DNA of 64,000 nt. It comes from Ewingella americana ATCC 33852 (GTDB lineage: Bacteria > Pseudomonadota > Gammaproteobacteria > Enterobacterales > Enterobacteriaceae). Under the pieces are notes generated by a model, which was not told the origin of the DNA, did no database searches, and saw nothing but the letters and a program-made list of their open reading frames with translations. The stretch is from NCBI RefSeq assembly GCF_000735345.1, contig NZ_JMPJ01000056.1:1-64000 (forward strand), given 5' to 3'. Each line of letters starts with the position of its first letter. Within the stretch, counting starts at the first letter, position 1. Below, in pieces: positions 18,544-26,328 of this stretch. Made by a program: the position numbers and the translations under genes.

Positions 18544-20013
18544 ATGAAAACGATCGCCACGGAACAACTTCCCGCCCAAGTCCAGCTACCTAACTATGAC
18601 CGCGGCCAGCTTAAAAGCCGCATTGTGCATATTGGCTTTGGCGCTTTCCATCGCGCCCATCAGGCGCTAATGACTGACCGCGTGCTGAATAAGCAAGGTG
18701 GCGACTGGGGGATTTGCGAAGTTAGCCTGTTTGGTCGCGACAATCTGATTAAAGCGCTGCGCCAGCAGGACAACCTCTTTACCGTGCTGGAAAAAGGCGC
18801 AGAAGGCGATCAGGCCATTGTGATTGGTGCCGTGTGCGAAACCCTGCATGGCCGGATCGAAGGCATCAATGCGGTGGTGGAAAAACTGGCCGAGCCTCAG
18901 GTGGCGATTGTCTCACTGACTATCACTGAAAAGGGCTATTGCATTGAGCCGGGCAGCGGCAAGCTGGACCTCGACAACCCGCAGATCCAGCAAGACCTGA
19001 CGGGCGAGCAGACGCCATCAACCGCGCCGGGTATTTTGGTCGAAGCCCTGCGCCTGCGCCACCAGCGCGGTTTGCCGGGCTTTAGCGTGCTCTCTTGTGA
19101 CAACATCCCGGAAAATGGTCACGTGGTAAAAAATGCCGTGCTGGGTCTGGCTCAGGCGCGCTCCGCCGAGCTAGCCGCGTGGATTGAAAGCCACGTCACC
19201 TTCCCAAGCACCATGGTGGACCGCATTGTCCCTGCCGCCACGGAAAACGCCCTCGACGAAATCACCGAGGCGCTAGGCGGCGTGGCTGACCCTTGCGGTA
19301 TCGCCTGTGAGCCATTCATCCAGTGGGTAGTTGAAGATAACTTTGTCGCCGGTCGCCCCGCGTGGGAAGAGGTTGGCGCACAGCTGGTCAGCGACGTGTT
19401 GCCCTTCGAGCAGATGAAACTACGCATGCTGAACGGCAGCCACTCATTCCTCGCCTACCTTGGCTATCTGGCGGGTTATCAATACATCAATGAATGCATG
19501 GAAGACCCAAACTATAAGCGCGCGGCACACAATTTGATGCTGAAAGAGCAAGCGCCGACCCTCAGCGTGAAAGGCATTAATCTGCAAGATTACGCTGACA
19601 GCCTGATTGCCCGTTACATCAACCCTTCACTGAAGCACCGGACATGGCAGATTGCGATGGATGGCACCATGAAGCTGCCGCAGCGCATGCTCGACTCAGT
19701 GCGTTGGCATCTGCAAAACGGCGGCGACTTCAGCCTGCTGGCCTTGGGCGTTGCGGGTTGGATGCGTTATGTCGGCGGGGTTGATGACGCCGGTGCGGTA
19801 ATTGAAATCAAAGACCCAATGGCGGAGAAGCTGGCGCAAATCGTCAGTAACAGTGAAGACGGCGAAGCGCGGGTCAACGCCCTGCTGGCGCTGCATAGCG
19901 TATTTGGCGATGCGCTGGCGAAAAACGCTCAGGCGGTTGAGGCAATTCAGCAAGCTTATGCCAGCTTGCAACAGCACGGCGCTAAGCAGAGTGTCGCCAA
20001 TTACGTGGGTTAA
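18544..20013 (+). CDS. yeiQ: Mannitol dehydrogenase-family sugar-acid oxidoreductase YeiQ (fructuronate reductase-like)
   Basis: A 489-residue NAD-dependent polyol/hexuronate dehydrogenase of the UxuB family. It has an N-terminal nucleotide-binding segment IVHIGFGAFHRAHQ (27-40), the family signature SCDNIPENG in the middle, VDRIVPAAT, and KLRMLNGSHSFLAYLGYLAG in the C-terminal catalytic domain. Homologues interconvert D-fructuronate and D-mannonate or related sugar acids; the actual substrate of YeiQ is not proven. GGAG lies about 6 bases before the ATG. Position after efpL matches E. coli yeiQ. The UxuR-like gene that follows on the opposite strand and the shared operators suggest hexuronate-type induction. 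Confidence 0.86.
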   Translation: MKTIATEQLPAQVQLPNYDRGQLKSRIVHIGFGAFHRAHQALMTDRVLNKQGGDWGICEVSLFGRDNLIKALRQQDNLFTVLEKGAEGDQAIVIGAVCETLHGRIEGINAVVEKLAEPQVAIVSLTITEKGYCIEPGSGKLDLDNPQIQQDLTGEQTPSTAPGILVEALRLRHQRGLPGFSVLSCDNIPENGHVVKNAVLGLAQARSAELAAWIESHVTFPSTMVDRIVPAATENALDEITEALGGVADPCGIACEPFIQWVVEDNFVAGRPAWEEVGAQLVSDVLPFEQMKLRMLNGSHSFLAYLGYLAGYQYINECMEDPNYKRAAHNLMLKEQAPTLSVKGINLQDYADSLIARYINPSLKHRTWQIAMDGTMKLPQRMLDSVRWHLQNGGDFSLLALGVAGWMRYVGGVDDAGAVIEIKDPMAEKLAQIVSNSEDGEARVNALLALHSVFGDALAKNAQAVEAIQQAYASLQQHGAKQSVANYVG

Positions 20014-20054
20014 GATGGATTGTTAATGCTGACACGGCTGCTCTAGGGCAGCCG

Positions 20055-20795
20055 TTAATCATTGAGTAAAGAAGGCGTGGATTCAAACAGATAACCATCA
20101 AAAGCCGGGTCTTCAGCGTCCGACACCGCCAACAGCAGCGTTTTGACATTTTCCAGATGCTGCCACATGGCTTGTTTTGCCGCTTTAGCATCACGCCGCA
20201 GCACCGCCTGAAGAATGGTCTGGTGATCTTGTAGCCACTGGTGATGGTCGTTTTTCCCAACGTGCTGCTGAATGCCCTGCCACATAGGGCTGCGATGGCG
20301 CACCTGCCACAGCTCCGCCACCATATTGGCTAACACGCTGTTTTGCGAAGATTGTGCCAGCAGGTTGTGAAATAGCTCGTCGGCGCTTTCATCCACCACG
20401 CCCTGCTCAATGAATTGCCGTTCCATCTCAATAGCATCACGCATTTTCAAGATGTCAGCCTTGGTGGCCTGTGTGGCGGCAAAGGCGGCAACTTCACTTT
20501 CTACCAATTGCCGCGCCTGAAGCAGCTCAAAAGGCCCAAATCCGCTATCACCCTGAAAAGCACTCCACTTGCCTGACGGCTCCGGCTGCTGGGTCAGCAC
20601 ATAGACGCCCGAACCTTTACGCACTTCGACCACGCCTTCCAGCTCAAGCATGATCAACGCTTCGCGCACCACGCTCCTGCTGACTGCAAAACTTTCGGCA
20701 ATTTCTCTTTCCGGAGGCAGCCTGTCGCCCGCCATAAACTCCCCTGCCGCAATCGCGCTGCGCAGTTTGCCGCCGATGTCTTGATAAAGCCGCAT
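20055..20795 (-). CDS. GntR-family (FadR/FCD subfamily) repressor, UxuR/ExuR-like
   Basis: A 246-residue regulator with an N-terminal winged helix-turn-helix (about 3-72: GDRLPPEREIAESFAVSRS, VVREALIMLELEGVVEVRKG) and a C-terminal FCD ligand domain (GPFELLQARQLVES, AAKQAMWQHLENVK, FDGYLFES). These stretches match E. coli UxuR and ExuR, which respond to fructuronate and galacturonate. It is convergent with yeiQ, ending 41 bases after it. GGAG lies 8 bases before the ATG. Operator-like motifs lie in both its own and the yeiQ upstream regions. The E. coli yeiQ-yeiR junction lacks this gene, so it is an insertion here. Confidence 0.82.
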   Translation of the reverse strand: MRLYQDIGGKLRSAIAAGEFMAGDRLPPEREIAESFAVSRSVVREALIMLELEGVVEVRKGSGVYVLTQQPEPSGKWSAFQGDSGFGPFELLQARQLVESEVAAFAATQATKADILKMRDAIEMERQFIEQGVVDESADELFHNLLAQSSQNSVLANMVAELWQVRHRSPMWQGIQQHVGKNDHHQWLQDHQTILQAVLRRDAKAAKQAMWQHLENVKTLLLAVSDAEDPAFDGYLFESTPSLLND

Positions 20796-20813
20796 TGATT
20801 TACTCCAAGGGAA

Positions 20814-20828
20814 ATTGGTCTGGCAGAT
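20814..20828. promoter_or_regulatory. Putative UxuR/ExuR-type operator, site D (degenerate)
   Basis: ATTGGTCTGGCAGAT keeps the left arm and CT centre of the nTTGGnCTnACCAAT pattern but not the right arm. It lies 19 bases upstream of the regulator start codon, as expected for autorepression. Confidence 0.4.
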
Positions 20829-20930
20829 TAAACCAGCATCATTCGTTTCGCGTCATAGATTGGGAAAAAGTATATCACCGGGTTATTGGTGCCACGAGGA
20901 TCAAGGGTGGGAAGTGCTGCCGAGGTCAAA

Positions 20931-20945
20931 ATTGGGCTGACCAAT
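20931..20945. promoter_or_regulatory. Putative UxuR/ExuR-type operator, site C
   Basis: ATTGGGCTGACCAAT is a palindrome with perfect ATTGG/CCAAT arms. It lies 136 bases upstream of the regulator gene and just beyond the terminator of the small gene at 21004. Confidence 0.58.
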
Positions 20946-20965
20946 AGGGGGATAGGTCAGGCCGG

Positions 20966-20992
20966 AAAAGAGGCAAGCAGGTCGCTTGCCTC
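20966..20992 (-). terminator. Intrinsic terminator of the small fimbrial-like gene
   Basis: On the minus strand GAGGCAAGC (20992-20984) pairs with GCTTGCCTC (20978-20970), followed by TTTT. It begins 12 bases after the stop codon of the gene ending at 21004. Confidence 0.8.
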
Positions 20993-21003
20993 CGTCATGA
21001 CCC

Positions 21004-21312
21004 TTAATTGTAGCTAACGGTCATAATTGCCAGATGGGGATTATTATTCACATTGCGTGTAGAAACCTGCCCAATTGACTGCGGCAGTGAAAAATTTGGA
21101 AGGTTTTTAGTATCAATAGTGCGGGTCTGTTGGAGGGTTTTACCACTCCTATAGCATTGACTGGTCAACTTATTTGAAGAGGTATTGAAAATGCATCCAT
21201 CTTCAACAATTGCGCCATAAAAATGAATGGTGCCACCTGAAGAGGTTACTGCCGCCTGCGTCATCCCTGAGGTACAACATCCAAAAAACAAGATCGCAAT
21301 GATTTTGTTCAT
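21004..21312 (-). CDS. Small secreted protein with fimbrial-subunit-like N terminus
   Basis: A 102-residue protein. The N terminus MNKIIAILFFGCCTSGMTQA looks like a signal peptide ending near residue 20. The mature part begins SSGGTIHFYGAIVEDGC, which resembles the start of type 1 fimbrial pilins (G.I.F.G.I....C). Two Cys near residues 40 and 53 could form the pilin-type disulfide. It ends IMTVSYN, like the beta-strand end of pilins, yet it is far shorter than a pilin (~170 residues). No usher or chaperone gene is nearby. GAGG lies about 6 bases before the ATG at 21312. An orphan or reduced fimbrial gene is one reading; the function is unknown. Confidence 0.6.
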   Translation of the reverse strand: MNKIIAILFFGCCTSGMTQAAVTSSGGTIHFYGAIVEDGCIFNTSSNKLTSQCYRSGKTLQQTRTIDTKNLPNFSLPQSIGQVSTRNVNNNPHLAIMTVSYN

Positions 21313-21582
21313 GGGTGCCTCAATTACAGTTAGTTTACTTGTGTGAAACATTAATTTAACCAATATAAAAATACAGACTTATCCGATGAATGAGTAGGGT
21401 TTTGCCTACAAGATTTTCTTATGCACAACGTGCTCTAAACCTATGTTTCATCGGCGCAATACTGGATTTTCTTGATAGCTGGCGGCATCTTATTACTCCA
21501 AATCATGCCCCATGAAACCAATTAGCCATAAAGTCTTTAACTTTCATGGAGTTAATCCGTCACCTTTTAGAAGGGATTGTTG

Positions 21583-22557
21583 ATGACCAAAACCAATCTG
21601 ATCACAGGCTTTTTGGGTAGCGGAAAGACCACTACTATTCGCCATTTGCTGGCTCAGAAACCTGAGGGTGAAAAGTGGGCGGTATTGGTTAACGAATTTG
21701 GTGAAATAGGCATTGATGGTGGCCTGCTAGCGGACAGCGGCGCGGTGCTGAAAGAGATCCCCGGCGGCTGCATGTGCTGCGTCAACGGACTGCCGATGCA
21801 AGTAGGTCTGAACATGTTGCTTCAACAGGCCAAACCGGACAGATTGCTGATCGAACCTACCGGGCTGGGCCATCCAAAACAGATTTTGTCGTTGCTGGGT
21901 TCTGACGTGTACAAAAGCTGGCTGACTCTTAATGCGTCAATCTGCCTGCTTGATGCCCGCAACCTCAGCGATCAACGCACGGTGGAAAACGAGAACTTCC
22001 GCGATCAGCTGGCGGCGGCGGACATCATCGTCGCTAACAAATCCGACGTTTATAGCGAGCAAGATAGTCAGCTTCTCAGCGCATGGCAAAGCCAGTGGGC
22101 CGCCGGGCGTGAAGTGGTGATTGCCGCGCAGGGAGAGATTGATGTCAGCCTGCTGGATAAGCCGCGCTTAAATGAAGCTCAGTTGCCAGACGGCGCGCAC
22201 CACCACTCCCACCCTGCGCAAAAAGGGTTGGCAGCGCTCAGCCTGCCGGGTCACCAGCGCTGGCGGCGGGCGTTAAATCAGGCTGACGGCTATTCAAGCT
22301 GCGGCTGGATTTTCGACCAAGAGACGGTTTTCGACACAGCAGGTTTGCTCGACTGGGTGCGCCTCGCGCCGGTCGACAGAGTGAAAGGAGTGATGCGTAT
22401 AAAGGAGGGAACTTTAGTGGTTAATCGCCAAGGTGAAGACTTGCGCATTGAGACGCGGCCGATGGCGCCTTTAGACAGCAGGATTGAGCTAATTACTCGC
22501 GATGAAACGCAGTGGAATGAACTACAATCTTCTTTGTTGAAGGTTCGTTTAAGTTAG
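21583..22557 (+). CDS. yeiR: COG0523 GTPase, zinc metallochaperone-like YeiR
   Basis: A 324-residue G3E-family GTPase. Walker A is GFLGSGKTT (9-17), the metal-binding motif GGCMCC has Cys63, Cys65 and Cys66, and EPTGLGHP and VANKSD complete the GTPase set. A histidine-rich HHHSHP lies before the C-terminal CobW_C domain. E. coli YeiR is a zinc-binding GTPase thought to help under zinc limitation. The ATG at 21583 has AAGGGA 6 bases ahead; two TTG codons just upstream are not needed. It is followed 60 bases later by lpxT, as in E. coli. Confidence 0.92.
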   Translation: MTKTNLITGFLGSGKTTTIRHLLAQKPEGEKWAVLVNEFGEIGIDGGLLADSGAVLKEIPGGCMCCVNGLPMQVGLNMLLQQAKPDRLLIEPTGLGHPKQILSLLGSDVYKSWLTLNASICLLDARNLSDQRTVENENFRDQLAAADIIVANKSDVYSEQDSQLLSAWQSQWAAGREVVIAAQGEIDVSLLDKPRLNEAQLPDGAHHHSHPAQKGLAALSLPGHQRWRRALNQADGYSSCGWIFDQETVFDTAGLLDWVRLAPVDRVKGVMRIKEGTLVVNRQGEDLRIETRPMAPLDSRIELITRDETQWNELQSSLLKVRLS

Positions 22558-22617
22558 GCGGCTTACCGTATCGCCCACAATATTACTTAACATTCGCTAA
22601 TTAACGGGTCCCTACTT

Positions 22618-23319
22618 ATGTGGCGTCGCAATATCCCCTCAATCCTGATACTGAATGTATTGGGTATTGCTTTGTTTTTATCTTATTACCTGCCCGCGAA
22701 CCACGGCTTCTGGTTCCCTATCGACTCGTCGATCTTCTTCTATTTCAACCAGCACTTGGCGACTAACCAGACCTTCCTGCACGTGGTGGCAGTCACCAAC
22801 AACCGGGCTTTCGACGGTATTTCGCTGCTGGCCATGGGCCTGTTGTACCTTTCTTACTATATAAAGAGGGATACCGCCGGGCGCCGCCAGATGATTTTGA
22901 TTGGCTTCGTGATGCTGCTGACCGCCGTGGTGCTCAACCAACTGGGCCATCTGCTGCCTGTCAGCCATAAAAGCCCGTCGCTGAGTTTCCCTGGCGTGAA
23001 CCGCGTGAGCGAATTGACCGGCATTCCAACCAAAGACTCCTCGGGCGACAGCTTCCCCGGCGACCACGGCATGATGCTGCTGGTGTTCACCTGCTTCATG
23101 CTGCGCTACTTGGGTAAAGCGGCCTTTGGCGTGGCGCTGCTGATCACGGTGATCTTCTCCCTGCCGCGCCTGATGATTGGCGCGCACTGGTTCACCGATA
23201 TCGCCGTGGGTTCCCTCTCCGTGGTGTTGGTTGGAGCAAGCTGGTGGTTAATGACGCCAGCGAGTGACAAATTGATCGGTTGGTTGGATAGAATGTTGCC
23301 TAAGTTACGTTCTAAATAA
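22618..23319 (+). CDS. lpxT: Kdo2-lipid A phosphotransferase LpxT
   Basis: A 233-residue inner-membrane PAP2-family enzyme with about six hydrophobic segments. It transfers phosphate from undecaprenyl pyrophosphate to lipid A at the periplasmic face, forming the 1-diphosphate. The PAP2 catalytic motifs are intact: SFPGDH (145-150, His150) and SLPRLMIGAHWFTD (181-194; Arg184, His190, Asp194). E. coli LpxT is 237 residues. The order yeiR-lpxT is conserved. A terminator follows 50 bases after the stop. Confidence 0.92.
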   Translation: MWRRNIPSILILNVLGIALFLSYYLPANHGFWFPIDSSIFFYFNQHLATNQTFLHVVAVTNNRAFDGISLLAMGLLYLSYYIKRDTAGRRQMILIGFVMLLTAVVLNQLGHLLPVSHKSPSLSFPGVNRVSELTGIPTKDSSGDSFPGDHGMMLLVFTCFMLRYLGKAAFGVALLITVIFSLPRLMIGAHWFTDIAVGSLSVVLVGASWWLMTPASDKLIGWLDRMLPKLRSK

Positions 23320-23369
23320 GCGTTTTTAAGGCAAACACTATTTTTTAACATCTATTGATAAATATTATG

Positions 23370-23404
23370 GTTCGGCAGTCGTATTTCAGACTGCCGAACT
23401 TTCT
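23370..23404 (+). terminator. Intrinsic terminator of lpxT
   Basis: GTTCGGCAGTC (23370-23380) pairs perfectly with GACTGCCGAAC (23389-23399) and is followed by TTTCTG. Confidence 0.82.
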
Positions 23405-23768
23405 GTTTAGACATTATCTTGCATAGCTTTATTGAATTTTTATTACACAGCCCGCTTGTGCTGTGGTTTTGAGCCAAAGCCGTACAAATAACGCTCATCT
23501 CTTTTTACATTAACGCTAACATCACTTTACATCACAATTTCATATAAAAAATCCCGTAAAACCTCTCGCAATCCCTTATTCATTACGGTACTCTCCAAAA
23601 CGCTTGCACAGAAATGTGGCATAAATGGCTTGATCCAAGAAAAAGTGTGTCGTAACGCACATTTCCCTCGTCAGGCGTTTGCTGCTCCTGTTTGCGGCAG
23701 GTAGTCTCGCTTCGTTTGGCAATTTATAACGATTAAATCGTTAAGGACTTCAAGGGATAACAACAACA
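23405..23768 (+). promoter_or_regulatory. mepS upstream region and leader
   Basis: This 364 bp stretch has no convincing gene. It is AT-rich in its first half, as expected for a promoter, and ends with AAGGGA about 11 bases before the mepS ATG. A perfect 17 bp palindrome, TAACGATTAAATCGTTA (23727-23743), sits 25 bases upstream of the start codon and would form a hairpin or operator close to the ribosome binding site. Confidence 0.45.
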
Positions 23769-24353
23769 ATGGTCAAGTCTCAACCGTTTATGAGATATGT
23801 TCTGCGGCTGATACCCGCAATTGGCGCGGCAATTCTTCTCTCCGCGTGTAGTGGCACACATTCTTCGAATACAGAAAACGCGCAAACTGATATGCGTGCA
23901 GTAAATGACAAAGACGGTCTTCTACTGCAAGCCTCTCAGGATGAATTCGAAGCAATGGTTCGCAGCGTCAACGTAAAATCCAAAATCATGGATCAGTACG
24001 CTGACTGGAAAGGCGTTCGTTATCGGTTAGGTGGTGACAGCAAGCGTGGTATCGATTGCTCAGCCTTCGTTCAGGTAACATTCCGCGAACAATTCGGCAT
24101 GGACTTACCTCGTTCAACATATGAACAAGAGGAAAAGGGCAAGAAAATCCAGCGCACGAAATTACGTGCCGGTGATCTGGTTCTGTTCCGTGCAGGCTCT
24201 ACGGGTCGCCATGTAGGCATTTATTTAGGTAACGATCAGTTTGTTCACGCTTCCACCAGCAACGGTGTGATGATTTCAAACTTGAACGAAACTTACTGGA
24301 ATAAACGTTTCCGTGAAGCAAGACGAGTTTTAGTTAGCGGTGAACATAGCTAA
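23769..24353 (+). CDS. mepS: Murein DD-endopeptidase / LD-carboxypeptidase lipoprotein MepS (Spr)
   Basis: A 194-residue outer-membrane lipoprotein that cuts peptide crosslinks to allow insertion of new peptidoglycan. The lipobox LLSAC places the lipidated Cys at residue 27. The NlpC/P60 domain carries the catalytic triad in RGIDCSAF (Cys97), GRHVGIYLG (His148) and QFVHAST (His160). The stretch [11 protein letters not shown] is typical. Amounts are controlled in E. coli by NlpI/Prc proteolysis; those genes are not here. It is followed by a strong terminator and then pdeN, as in E. coli. Confidence 0.94.
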   Translation: MVKSQPFMRYVLRLIPAIGAAILLSACSGTHSSNTENAQTDMRAVNDKDGLLLQASQDEFEAMVRSVNVKSKIMDQYADWKGVRYRLGGDSKRGIDCSAFVQVTFREQFGMDLPRSTYEQEEKGKKIQRTKLRAGDLVLFRAGSTGRHVGIYLGNDQFVHASTSNGVMISNLNETYWNKRFREARRVLVSGEHS

Positions 24354-24398
24354 CGCATAAATAAACTCTTGTTGTCCCAAGCCAAGCGAACTAAAAAA

Positions 24399-24428
24399 AA
24401 CGTCATCTCAGGATGGCGTTTTTTTTTG
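24399..24428 (+). terminator. Intrinsic terminator of mepS
   Basis: AACGTCATC and GATGGCGTT form a stem around TCAG with one G-T pair, followed by nine or more T and preceded by an A tract. Confidence 0.9.
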
Positions 24429-24540
24429 TTTATTTTCTTAGGCTTCGTTATAAAAATATTTGAAATTTATTTAATGACAGATAATCATTTCTCTACGTTA
24501 TACTTAAAATTCCGCAACATACTGAGTGAAGGTTGAAAAA

Positions 24541-26124
24541 ATGGGGTTGAATTCGGCTCTCACCCATAGTGTTTTACCCAGACGTACCTATCTTATTCGA
24601 AGCCTGATTGCCGCCACCCTGCTCTTTTTCATTTTCACTGCCGCAACGCTCTACACCATTGCGATAAAGAATAAACAGCAACAACAGCAAGTCAGTGATC
24701 GCACCGTAGAGTACAGCAAAGCGTATCTGCAAAACCTCACCGCAACCATGAAACGCCTCAGCCAGTTGCCAGAGAAAAACTGCGAGATGGCAACCGATCA
24801 GCTGAGTCGCGACGCGGCCCTAACCCTTGGCGTCCGAGATTTCCTCTTGGTGCGCGAGGGCCGGGTCTATTGCTCGTCGGCGACGGGCGAAATGTCTCTG
24901 TCGGTGCAAGATTTTTTCTCCGGCCTCGACTGGCATAAGCCGCTGGATATTCAGCTTGAGCAAGGCACCAGTTTCATCCCAAATCGGCCAGTGATTGCCG
25001 TCTGGTATCGCAATCCTGAAGTGAGCGACAGCGGCATTTTGGCCACCATTGAACTGACGCTTTCTCCTTATATGCTGTTTGCCCAAACCGACGAGGGCTA
25101 CCACGGCTTTGCGCTGATTGTCGGCGACCGGGCGCTAACCTCTATGGGCAGCTCGCTACTGGCGGTGAAGGATTTACCTCAGAGCCACTATTCGGAAATC
25201 AAAATAGACGACTACCCTTTCACCCTGCGCCTGTACGCGCCGCAGCTGACGGGTGAAAACATTCGCTTTACCCTGCTTGCTAGCCTGCTGCTGAGCCTGA
25301 TGGTCGGCGCGCTTATCTACTTCACATTGGTCAACCGCCATAGCCCGGAGCGCGAAGTGCTGCTTGGCCTAAAGCACAATCAGTTCTTTGTGGAATATCA
25401 GCCGGTGATGGAAACCCAAAGCTTGAAAGTGGCGGGGATCGAAGCCCTGATGCGCTGGCAGCATCCGGTCGAGGGGCGCATTCCGCCTGACATCTTTATT
25501 AACTTTGCCGAGTCGCAGGGGTTAATCGAAGTGTTGACCCGCCGCGTGATGCAGCTGGCGGCCGCAGATGCCCATCGCCTGATGCAGGTCCTGCCGCCAA
25601 AGGCCAAGTTCAGCATTAATATCTCGCCGCACCACATGAAGAAAAGCAGCTTCCGCGATGACGTGATGGACTTCCTGTTCGCCATGCCGAAAGACTATTT
25701 TCAGGTGGTATTTGAAATCACCGAGCGCGGCATGGTGGATAACGAAAGCGCCATGCGGGAATTTAACTGGTTGCGTCAGCAAGGGATTGAAATCGCCATT
25801 GATGACTTCGGCACCGGCCACAGCGCATTGATCTATCTCGAGAAGTTCACGCTGGATTACCTGAAAATCGATCGCGGCTTTGTGATGTCTATCGACCAAA
25901 ACACGCTGATCGCCCCGGTGCTGGACACCGTGCTGAAGCTGACCGAAGAGTTAAACCTGAAAACCATCGCCGAAGGGGTAGAAACGGTCCAACAGGCCAA
26001 ATATCTGCGTAAACACGGCGTCAGCCTGCTACAGGGCTTTCTTTACAGCAAACCGCTGCCGGTGGATGAAATCATCAATTACACGCGTCAGGTCAACGGC
26101 GGTTTGCTAACGCCTGAGAAATAA
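24541..26124 (+). CDS. pdeN: CSS-EAL cyclic-di-GMP phosphodiesterase PdeN (Rtn)
   Basis: A 527-residue inner-membrane enzyme that hydrolyses c-di-GMP. A first membrane segment lies at about 17-42. A periplasmic CSS domain follows with Cys81 and Cys111 (VYCSSATGEM); in this family the disulfide state controls activity. A second membrane segment lies near 240-262. The EAL domain has EALMRW, EITERG, DDFGTGHSAL, LKIDRGFV and AEGVE, so the catalytic metal ligands appear intact. ATG at 24541 is preferred; a GTG 15 bases upstream is possible. The position between mepS and yejA identifies it as pdeN. Confidence 0.9.
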   Translation: MGLNSALTHSVLPRRTYLIRSLIAATLLFFIFTAATLYTIAIKNKQQQQQVSDRTVEYSKAYLQNLTATMKRLSQLPEKNCEMATDQLSRDAALTLGVRDFLLVREGRVYCSSATGEMSLSVQDFFSGLDWHKPLDIQLEQGTSFIPNRPVIAVWYRNPEVSDSGILATIELTLSPYMLFAQTDEGYHGFALIVGDRALTSMGSSLLAVKDLPQSHYSEIKIDDYPFTLRLYAPQLTGENIRFTLLASLLLSLMVGALIYFTLVNRHSPEREVLLGLKHNQFFVEYQPVMETQSLKVAGIEALMRWQHPVEGRIPPDIFINFAESQGLIEVLTRRVMQLAAADAHRLMQVLPPKAKFSINISPHHMKKSSFRDDVMDFLFAMPKDYFQVVFEITERGMVDNESAMREFNWLRQQGIEIAIDDFGTGHSALIYLEKFTLDYLKIDRGFVMSIDQNTLIAPVLDTVLKLTEELNLKTIAEGVETVQQAKYLRKHGVSLLQGFLYSKPLPVDEIINYTRQVNGGLLTPEK

Positions 26125-26328
26125 AGGGTTCTTAAGGTTGAGGATTTCCCTCAATGCTGCTTTTTGTCTTAGACTCTGTTTAATACTGTGGTAAAACAGC
26201 AGGAATAAGACAAAAAGACGCTATTGGTAGTATTTTCAACCAGTTTGCCAGCGGCAAATTTAGCGCCAGACATCTCGCGCACCCAAGGTGCCGGGAGCGC
26301 CCCCCTTTTAGTAGGAGCGACGTGTAGG

